From positions 1-51,180 of the forward strand of contig JANSXW010000033.1 in assembly GCA_024742755.1 (NCBI GenBank): a DNA stretch of 51,180 bases, given 5' to 3'. Below are positions 44,611 to 51,180 of the stretch, piece by piece. The position numbers were made by a program, and so were the translations under genes. The notes beneath the pieces were generated by a model. It was not told the origin of the DNA and did not search any database. It was given only the letters and a program-made list of their open reading frames with translations. Position 1 is the stretch's first letter. Each line of letters begins with the position of its first letter. This DNA is from a bacterium. GTDB lineage: Bacteria > Bacteroidota > Bacteroidia > Chitinophagales > Saprospiraceae.

Positions 44611-45294
44611 TTACTCCTCCCCTTCCAGCAAATCCGGGCGACGGGCACGGGTGCGCTCTACCGCCTTGTCCATGCGCCATTCTTCTATCTTTTTGAAATT
44701 GCCGGACTTTAGGATTTCCGGTACTTTCCACCCCCGAAACTCTTCCGGCCGGGTATAGACGGGTGGAGCCAGAAGGTTGTCCTGAAAAGAGTCGAACAAG
44801 GCTGAAGTTTCATCATTCAACACACCCGGCAACAGGCGGCCAATAGAATCTACCAGCACCGCTGCGGGCAACTCGCCACCCGAAAGCACGAAGTCGCCAA
44901 TGGAAATCTCCATCGTCACAAAATGCTCCCTTATCCGCTCGTCAATGCCTTTGTAATGCCCGCAGATGATCATCAGGTTTTCCTTTAGAGAAAGGCGGTT
45001 GGACAGGCCCTGATGCAGGCGCTCCCCGTCAGGCGTCATGTAGATGATCTCGTCATAGGCCCGTTCGGACTGCAGGCCCTCAATGCAGTTGACCAGGGGC
45101 TCCAGCATCATCACCATACCTGCGCCGCCACCGTATTGGTAATCGTCAACCTGCCGGTGCTTGCCGATGCCGTATTCCCGCAGGTTTTGCAAGTGTACCT
45201 CCAGCAAGCCTTTGTCCTGCGCCCGCTGCATGATAGAATGGCTGAGCGGGCTTTCCAGGAGCTCCGGCAATACGGTGATGATGTCGATGCGCAT
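44611..45294 (-). CDS. trmD: tRNA (guanine-N1)-methyltransferase
   Basis: A 227-residue SPOUT enzyme making m1G37 in tRNAs. The start at 45294 ([20 protein letters not shown]) is supported by a perfect -7 box at 45310-45317, which lies downstream of the ATG at 45321 and so excludes it. Motifs: [20 protein letters not shown], the trefoil-knot AdoMet site [20 protein letters not shown] and [20 protein letters not shown], then [16 protein letters not shown]. It is not next to rpsP, rimM or rplS, unlike the classical operon, but heads a unit with two small membrane proteins. Confidence 0.97.
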   Translation of the reverse strand: MRIDIITVLPELLESPLSHSIMQRAQDKGLLEVHLQNLREYGIGKHRQVDDYQYGGGAGMVMMLEPLVNCIEGLQSERAYDEIIYMTPDGERLHQGLSNRLSLKENLMIICGHYKGIDERIREHFVTMEISIGDFVLSGGELPAAVLVDSIGRLLPGVLNDETSALFDSFQDNLLAPPVYTRPEEFRGWKVPEILKSGNFKKIEEWRMDKAVERTRARRPDLLEGEE

Positions 45295-45309
45295 GATCCC
45301 TTTTTTCTG

Positions 45310-45317
45310 CAAATGTA
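45310..45317 (-). promoter_or_regulatory. -7 box for trmD
   Basis: The minus strand reads TACATTTG, a full match to the Bacteroidota -7 consensus, 16 bases upstream of the trmD ATG at 45294. It decides the trmD start. Confidence 0.55.
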
Positions 45318-45339
45318 GCAATTCAGACGGAAGTCCGCC

Positions 45340-45726
<387 letters not shown>

Positions 45727-45744
45727 TTATACGGAAGGGGCAGC

Positions 45745-46401
45745 TTACTGGATTTCCAGCAATTCCACTTCAAAAATCAGGGTTTCGTAAGGGCCAATCT
45801 TTCCGCCGGCCCCGCGTGGGCCGTAAGCCAGATCAGATGGAATGTACAATTTCCACTTAGAGCCCTGAGGCATCAGCTGCAGCGCTTCGGTCCAGCCTTT
45901 GATGACCTGATTCACCCCGAATGTAGTAGGCTCGCCACGCTCTACCGAGCTGTCAAAGACGGTACCATCAGTTAGTGTGCCATGGTAGTGGACCGTCACT
46001 TTGCTGGTTTCGCCCGGCTTAGGGCCACTGCCTTCCTTGATTACTTCGTATTGCAAGCCACTGTCCGTAACCTTTACTTCTTCGCGCTTGGCATTCTCTG
46101 CCAGGAAAGCTTTGCCGGCTTCGATGGCATCTGCGTGCTTCGCCTGCTGCTTTTTCATCATGTACTGCTGTACGACCTGATTGGCCTCCTCTGCAGTAAA
46201 CTTTGGCTCGTTGCCCGCCAGTACGTCGTGAATCGCCGTAGTCATAGACGCTTCGTCCAGGTTGTCAAATCCCTGGCTTTGCAGGTTTTGCGCTAAAAGT
46301 ACGCCCAGTGCGTAACTAAGTGAATCCATTTCCTGTGCTTTTGCTGTGGTCAATGTGAACAGCCCAGCTAACATAAGGGCTGATAGAATTGTTTTATTCA
46401 T
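45745..46401 (-). CDS. FKBP-type peptidyl-prolyl cis-trans isomerase, exported
   Basis: A 218-residue protein of the FkpA/Mip kind. Signal peptide MNKTILSALMLAGLFTLTTA. An N-terminal helical dimerisation domain follows (SLSYALGVLLAQNLQSQGFD, EEANQVVQQYMMKKQ). The FKBP domain covers about 105-218: GLQYEVIKEGSGPKPGETSK, VTVHYHGTLTDGTVFDSSVE, GEPTTFGVNQVIKGWTEALQ, LYIPSDLAYGPRGAGGKIGP and the last strand LIFEVELLEIQ. It catalyses proline isomerisation in the periplasm and helps envelope proteins fold. Single-gene unit with a terminator behind it. Confidence 0.95.
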   Translation of the reverse strand: MNKTILSALMLAGLFTLTTAKAQEMDSLSYALGVLLAQNLQSQGFDNLDEASMTTAIHDVLAGNEPKFTAEEANQVVQQYMMKKQQAKHADAIEAGKAFLAENAKREEVKVTDSGLQYEVIKEGSGPKPGETSKVTVHYHGTLTDGTVFDSSVERGEPTTFGVNQVIKGWTEALQLMPQGSKWKLYIPSDLAYGPRGAGGKIGPYETLIFEVELLEIQ

Positions 46402-46547
46402 AAATACTTTGATTTTCTGTTCTGCTGAAACGCTGCGAAGAAAAGAAAATTATAACGCTTTCAATAACCCAGGTAAAAAAAGCTGCAAACATTGGCACGC
46501 ATAAGCCATTTCAATACCGTAGACTTTTTTACGACAGACCTCACTTT

Positions 46548-47843
46548 ATGAAAATCAACATACCTGAATCCGACCAGGAACGCATCGTAATTGTAGGCGG
46601 TGGATTTGGTGGGCTGACCCTTGCCCGCGAGCTCAAAAAACAAGACTACCAGGTGGTGCTCATCGACAAGCACAACTACCATCAGTTTCAACCGCTGTTT
46701 TATCAGGTGGCAATGGCCGGGCTGGAGCCCAGTTCTATCGTTTTCCCTTTTCGGAAAGCCTTCCAGGGCGAAAAGAACATCTTCATCCGCGTGACGGAAG
46801 TGGAACGGGTGGACACGGACCAAAAGCAGCTGCATACTCCACTCGGCATTTGCAACTACGACTATCTAGTGCTGGCCATTGGCGCGGATACCAATTTCTT
46901 TGGCAATGAGGAAATTGCACAGAAAGCCCTGCCCATGAAATCCGTAGCCGAAGCGCTGCACTTGCGCAACCGCATTCTGACCGACTACGAAATCGCGCTG
47001 TCCGTTACCGATTATGAGAAGCGGCAGCAGCTGATTGACATCGTCATCGTGGGCGGAGGCCCCACTGGCGTGGAAGTGGCGGGCGCCCTGGCAGAAATGA
47101 AGCGCTATGTGCTGCCTAAAGACTATCCGCAGCTCAACACCGATGAGATTGACATCCACCTCGTGGAAGGCGCCGACCGTCTGCTGCTGGGCATGTCAGA
47201 AGAGGCTGCCCAAAAAGCACAGGAGTTTCTGGAAGGGCTTGATGTCAAAGTCAAACTCAATGCAATGGTCACCGGATTTGACGGCGAGGTAGCCACCCTG
47301 AGCGATGGATCGACCATTCCGGCCCATAAGCTCATCTGGGCAGCGGGCGTAGCCGGGAATAAAATGCCGGGCCTCCCCGATAAAGCCCTGGTCAAGGGCG
47401 ACCGGCTGGCTGTAGACCGCTTCAACCGGGTGCAGGGCACGCAGGGCATTTTTGCCATCGGCGATATTGCCTACATGGAAGAGCCCCACTATCCAAAGGG
47501 GCACCCGCAGGTAGCGCAGGCTGCGATGCAACACGCCAAACACCTCGGCAAAAACTTCAAAAAATTATCGAAAGGCAGAGAAATGGAGCCATTCTCTTAC
47601 AAGGACCTGGGCTCAATGGCCACTATCGGGCGCAACCGGGCCGTAGCCGACCTGCCCGGCTTTAAATTCCAGGGCGCCTTTGCCTGGCTGATCTGGCTGT
47701 TTGTCCACCTTTTTCAGATTCTTGGCGTCAAAAACAAGGTCTTTATATTCATCAATTGGGTTTGGAATTACCTGACTTACGACCAGTCGTTGCGCCTCAT
47801 CATCCGGCCAAAAGAAGGTCCCACCGAAGTAGCCCGGGAATGA
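46548..47843 (+). CDS. ndh: Type II NADH:quinone oxidoreductase
   Basis: A 431-residue flavoprotein oxidising NADH without proton pumping. The first Rossmann motif RIVIVGGGFGGLTLARELKK (12-31) binds FAD; YHQFQPLFYQVAMAGLEPSS is characteristic of NDH-2. The second motif DIVIVGGGPTGVEVAGALAE binds NADH. GIFAIGDIAYME with HPQVAQAAMQHAKHLGKN is the flavin/quinone region. The C-terminal ~60 residues are amphipathic and hydrophobic (FAWLIWLFVHLFQILGVKNK, VFIFINWVWNYLTYDQSL) and hold it to the membrane. Length is typical of bacterial forms. Divergent from the FKBP gene. Confidence 0.93.
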   Translation: MKINIPESDQERIVIVGGGFGGLTLARELKKQDYQVVLIDKHNYHQFQPLFYQVAMAGLEPSSIVFPFRKAFQGEKNIFIRVTEVERVDTDQKQLHTPLGICNYDYLVLAIGADTNFFGNEEIAQKALPMKSVAEALHLRNRILTDYEIALSVTDYEKRQQLIDIVIVGGGPTGVEVAGALAEMKRYVLPKDYPQLNTDEIDIHLVEGADRLLLGMSEEAAQKAQEFLEGLDVKVKLNAMVTGFDGEVATLSDGSTIPAHKLIWAAGVAGNKMPGLPDKALVKGDRLAVDRFNRVQGTQGIFAIGDIAYMEEPHYPKGHPQVAQAAMQHAKHLGKNFKKLSKGREMEPFSYKDLGSMATIGRNRAVADLPGFKFQGAFAWLIWLFVHLFQILGVKNKVFIFINWVWNYLTYDQSLRLIIRPKEGPTEVARE

Positions 47844-47911
47844 TGGAATTTTTACACAAAAAGGAGCAACCCAAATTCCGGATTGCTTGTTAGGGGCACA
47901 GAAAAAAGTCG

Positions 47912-47919
47912 TACCTTTG
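47912..47919 (+). promoter_or_regulatory. Promoter (-7 box) of gcvP
   Basis: TACCTTTG fully matches the Bacteroidota -7 consensus TAnnTTTG. A TTG at 47887-47889 sits 22 bases upstream, close to the usual -33 spacing. It gives a leader of about 73 nt before the gcvP ATG at 47998. No glycine riboswitch core was recognised in that leader. Confidence 0.65.
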
Positions 47920-47997
47920 CGGCTTCAAATGAAGATGCGGCCTGGTAGGTTTGCATTCCTAAATCCTAACTGAATACAACACCACAAGCGACGGATA

Positions 47998-50883
47998 ATG
48001 AAACACACCACCTCCTTCGATCAGTTTGTGAACCGCCACAATGGGGTTTCTAATAAGGATCTGCCGAAAATGCTGGAGACCATTGGCGTAAGGTCATTGG
48101 ATCAGCTCATCGACGAGACTGTGCCGGACAAAATCCGCCTTAAAAAGGAAATGGACCTGCCGGAAGCCCTGACGGAATTTGACTTCCTCAACGAGCTGAA
48201 GCGCACCGCTGCCAAAAACAAGGTCTACAAGACTTACATCGGCATGGGCTACCATGGTACGATCACGCCTTCGGTGATTCTGCGCAACGTCTTTCAAAAT
48301 CCGGGCTGGTACACACAGTACACCCCCTATCAGGCGGAGATTTCTCAGGGCAGACTGGAGGCGTTGCTCAACTTCCAAACCATGGTGAGCGACCTCACTG
48401 CTCTCCCGATCGCCAATGCTTCACTGCTGGACGAAGGCACGGCTGCAGCAGAGGCCATGACGATGTTCTACAGCCAAAAAAACAAGCGCAACAAAGGGGA
48501 AGCCATCAATCAATTCCTGGTTGCTGATACCGTCCTGCCGCAAACCATTGAGGTTCTGATGACCCGGGCCAAACCGCTTGACATTGAAGTGGTGGTGGGC
48601 GACTGGAAGTCCTTCGAACTGACCGACAAGGTATTCGGCATGCTGTTGCAGTACCCCGACCGTACTGGCAAAGTGGAAGATTACCGGGCACTGGCAGAAC
48701 GGGCCAACGACAAGGAGGTCTACCTGACTGTTGCCGCCGATATCCTCAGCCTTGCCCTCCTCACCCCTCCCGGTGAATGGGGAGCAGACGCTGTGGTGGG
48801 CAATACGCAACGTTTTGGAGTTCCTATGGGCTACGGCGGACCACATGCCGCATTCTTCGCTACCCGTGAGCAATTCAAGCGGCAAATCCCCGGACGCATT
48901 ATTGGCGTTTCTGTAGACCGTTATGGGCAGGCTGCCTACCGCATGGCGCTTCAGACCCGCGAGCAGCACATCCGCCGGGAGAAAGCGACTTCCAATATCT
49001 GCACGGCACAGGCACTGTTGGCCGTAATGGCCAGCATGTATGCCGTTTACCATGGCCCCAGAGGCATTAAAGCTATTGCCCGCCGGGTGCATGAACTGGC
49101 GAAGGTCCTGGACCAAAATCTGCAAGCCCTGGGCTACGAGCAGCAGAATGCACATTATTTTGATACCCTGAGCATCAAAGCGGATGCCGATCTCATTCAG
49201 GCAGTGAAAACGGAAGCCCTGAGCCAGGAGACCAACTTCTGGTATACCGAAGACAGCATACAGATCAGCCTGGACGAAACAGTCAACTTGTCAGAAATCG
49301 AGCGCCTTACCGCCCTTTTTGCCAAGGTCAAAGAGCAGTCTGCCAGCTTTACGGCAGAAGTACAGGAAGGGCTGCAAATCCCGGCTGTACTGGAGCGTTC
49401 CTCCAGCTACCTTACGCACCCAAAGTTCAACAGCTACCATACTGAAACAGATATGATGCGCTACCTCAAGTCGTTGGAAAACAAGGACTTGTCCCTGGTG
49501 CACTCTATGATCCCTTTAGGCAGCTGCACCATGAAACTGAACGCTGCCACAGAATTGATCCCGGTAAGCTGGCCGGAATTTGCCAACCTCCACCCCTTTG
49601 CCCCGGTAGATCAGGCAGCTGGTTACTTCCAAATCTTCCGCGAACTGGAAGCCTGGCTGAGCGAAATTACAGGCTTTGCGGCTTGTTCTTTGCAGCCTAA
49701 CTCGGGCGCACAGGGCGAGTATGCCGGCTTGCTGACCATCCGCGGTTACCACGAGGCCAATGGTGACCTCCACCGCAATGTGGCGCTGATCCCGGACTCT
49801 GCTCACGGTACCAACCCGGCAAGTGCGGTAATGGCAGGGATGAAAGTGGTGGTGGTGAAATGTGACAATCAGGGAAACATCGACCTCTACGACCTCCGCG
49901 CAAAAGCCGAGCAGCACAGCAATGAACTGTCCGCCCTGATGGTCACCTACCCGTCCACACATGGCGTATTTGAGACTGAAATCCAGGAAATCTGCAAAAT
50001 CATCCACGATAACGGCGGCAAAGTCTACATGGACGGTGCCAATATGAACGCGCAGGTTGGCCTGACAAGCCCGGGCATTATCGACGCCGATGTTTGCCAC
50101 CTCAACCTGCACAAGACCTTTGCCATCCCACACGGCGGTGGCGGCCCTGGCATGGGCCCGATTTGCGTCAATGAGAGCCTGAAGCCCTTCCTGCCCAACC
50201 ACGGCATGCTGCAAACCGGCGGCAAGCAGGGCATCGGAGCGGTCAGCGCTGCGCCATTTGGCAGTGCCAGTATCCTCCTGATTTCTTACGCTTACATCAG
50301 AATGCTGGGCAAAAAGGGGCTCACCAACGCATCCAAGGCTGCTATCCTGAATGCGAATTACATCAAAGCCCGGCTTCAAAACAATTACGATGTGCTTTTC
50401 ACCGGGATAAGAGGCCACTCCGCCCACGAGCTCATAATTGACCTGCGCCCTTACAAATCGGTGGCTTCCGCAGAGGATGTGGCCAAGCGCCTGATCGACT
50501 ACGGTTTCCACGCCCCCACCCTTTCCTGGCCGGTGCCCGGCACCATAATGATTGAGCCGACGGAAAGTGAAAGCAAAGACGAGCTCGACCGCTTCTGCGA
50601 CGCCATGCTTTGCATCCGGGAAGAAATCGATGAGATTGCCCGGGGCGAAGCTGCCATGGACAACAACGTGCTGGTCAATGCCCCCCACGCCCTGCAACTG
50701 CTCACCATGGATGAGTGGCACCTGCCTTACTCCCGGACTAAAGCTGCCTTCCCGCTGCCTCACTTGCGCTTCGAGCATAAGTTCTGGGTCAGCGTAGGCC
50801 GCGTAGACAATGCCTTTGGCGACCGCAACCTGGTTTGTACCTGCCCCCCGATGGCGGCTTACGAGGAGGATGCGCTAGGCTAG
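47998..50883 (+). CDS. gcvP: Glycine dehydrogenase (decarboxylating), P-protein
   Basis: A 961-residue single-chain P-protein of the glycine cleavage system. It decarboxylates glycine with PLP and passes the aminomethyl group to lipoyl H-protein. The N-terminal half has [40 protein letters not shown] and [20 protein letters not shown]. The C-terminal half has the PLP-binding Lys706 in [20 protein letters not shown], with [31 protein letters not shown] sequence ([14 protein letters not shown]) and [20 protein letters not shown]. Length is normal (about 950-960). gcvT and gcvH are not in the window, so the system is dispersed. It has its own promoter and terminator. Confidence 0.97.
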   Translation: MKHTTSFDQFVNRHNGVSNKDLPKMLETIGVRSLDQLIDETVPDKIRLKKEMDLPEALTEFDFLNELKRTAAKNKVYKTYIGMGYHGTITPSVILRNVFQNPGWYTQYTPYQAEISQGRLEALLNFQTMVSDLTALPIANASLLDEGTAAAEAMTMFYSQKNKRNKGEAINQFLVADTVLPQTIEVLMTRAKPLDIEVVVGDWKSFELTDKVFGMLLQYPDRTGKVEDYRALAERANDKEVYLTVAADILSLALLTPPGEWGADAVVGNTQRFGVPMGYGGPHAAFFATREQFKRQIPGRIIGVSVDRYGQAAYRMALQTREQHIRREKATSNICTAQALLAVMASMYAVYHGPRGIKAIARRVHELAKVLDQNLQALGYEQQNAHYFDTLSIKADADLIQAVKTEALSQETNFWYTEDSIQISLDETVNLSEIERLTALFAKVKEQSASFTAEVQEGLQIPAVLERSSSYLTHPKFNSYHTETDMMRYLKSLENKDLSLVHSMIPLGSCTMKLNAATELIPVSWPEFANLHPFAPVDQAAGYFQIFRELEAWLSEITGFAACSLQPNSGAQGEYAGLLTIRGYHEANGDLHRNVALIPDSAHGTNPASAVMAGMKVVVVKCDNQGNIDLYDLRAKAEQHSNELSALMVTYPSTHGVFETEIQEICKIIHDNGGKVYMDGANMNAQVGLTSPGIIDADVCHLNLHKTFAIPHGGGGPGMGPICVNESLKPFLPNHGMLQTGGKQGIGAVSAAPFGSASILLISYAYIRMLGKKGLTNASKAAILNANYIKARLQNNYDVLFTGIRGHSAHELIIDLRPYKSVASAEDVAKRLIDYGFHAPTLSWPVPGTIMIEPTESESKDELDRFCDAMLCIREEIDEIARGEAAMDNNVLVNAPHALQLLTMDEWHLPYSRTKAAFPLPHLRFEHKFWVSVGRVDNAFGDRNLVCTCPPMAAYEEDALG

Positions 50884-50912
50884 GATTTCGATAGCAAATG
50901 ATTATAGCTACT

Positions 50913-50953
50913 TCACCCTCAGGTTCTCGTTGAGCCTGGGGGTGATTTGTTTT
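50913..50953 (+). terminator. Intrinsic terminator of gcvP
   Basis: TCACCCTCAGG pairs with CCTGGGGGTGA (11 bp, one G-U) around an 11-base loop, followed by TTTGTTTT. It lies 30 bases after the gcvP stop. Confidence 0.85.
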
Positions 50954-51180
50954 CCCGGAAGCCCATCCGAGCCATTCACCAAAAGACAGCCCTGCCGATG
51001 AACCATCAACTGGGCTGCCATTAAAACTGGGGTTTACAGGGGTAACGAGCAGATACTGGATCAGCATCTGCCCGAAAACGGTTTTAGGTGTTTATTCGTA
51101 TGCTGTGGGACGGTGAAAACTACCGGGGCGCAACCACTAATTTACCCTGCTGCGATCCTTTCCGGCTTTGGGTTCTCAAC
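50954..51180. other. Gene-free end of the window
   Basis: No reading frame with family character, RNA gene or repeat was recognised after the gcvP terminator. A minus-strand frame ending in gcvP was examined and rejected. Confidence 0.4.

Noticed and set aside
47844..47997. Glycine riboswitch in the gcvP leader
   Set aside because: The leader is about 73 nt after the likely start and shows no tandem aptamer-like structure or conserved core.
49516..50778. 420-codon minus-strand frame inside gcvP
   Set aside because: Antisense shadow of gcvP, low-complexity-like composition and no motif.
50789..51067. 92-codon minus-strand frame at the window end
   Set aside because: An in-frame stop lies just upstream, it runs through the gcvP terminator and into gcvP antisense; residues such as VNPSFNGSPVDGSSAG gave no firm family.

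Overview
The window looks like chromosomal DNA of a Bacteroidota member, most likely a marine Saprospiria/Lewinella-type bacterium (lineage inferred from gene content only). Supporting signs: many start regions carry the Bacteroidota -7 box TAnnTTTG instead of a sigma70 -10; there are no obvious Shine-Dalgarno sequences; one secreted beta-propeller ends in a type IX secretion (T9SS) sorting domain; several small membrane families are typical of this phylum. Most of the DNA is moderately GC-rich, but the first 1.7 kb, the block 19.5-24.2 kb and the hydrolase at 33-34 kb are clearly AT-rich and look acquired.

Layout. 1-1.7 kb: the end of an IS4-type transposase, inserted into an AlwI-type restriction endonuclease gene, next to its intact DNA methyltransferase. 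1.9-5.4 kb (minus): a three-gene unit of an effector-associated-domain (EAD11-like) membrane protein, a large exported TPR protein and a Dabb lipoprotein; the first two share a GNQSPVV motif. 5.4-5.8 kb: small dispersed hairpin repeats. 5.8-9.7 kb: a GH29 alpha-L-fucosidase lipoprotein, an unknown lipoprotein and a small membrane protein. 9.9-18.1 kb: a TPR histidine kinase divergent from an RND/MMPL exporter - LolA-like protein - outer-membrane barrel - alpha/beta hydrolase operon that ends in a LuxR-type response regulator. 18.2-24.2 kb: unknown genes, mostly an AT-rich run of exported or anchored proteins, including a C2-like secreted protein and a Sel1-repeat protein. 24.5-30.0 kb: a giant TRANK1-like SF1 helicase with a TPR/coiled-coil tail, divergent from a bacterial pentatricopeptide-repeat (PPR) protein. 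This pair is the most unusual feature, with the EAD/TPR unit second.

30-51 kb is mainly housekeeping: pyruvate phosphate dikinase (ppdK), a proline-iminopeptidase-like hydrolase, tRNA-Arg(CCG), an outer-membrane barrel convergent with a propeller protein, a three-copy ~143-bp repeat, the ilvD-ilvB-ilvN branched-chain amino acid operon with a hairpin in its leader, TerC, a DUF6495-like protein plus an LVIVD/T9SS propeller, trmD with two small membrane proteins, a DUF6122 protein, an FKBP isomerase, a type II NADH dehydrogenase and glycine dehydrogenase gcvP with a good promoter and terminator. No rRNA, CRISPR array or replication origin was seen. Family assignments come from reading motifs by eye; no database search was run.
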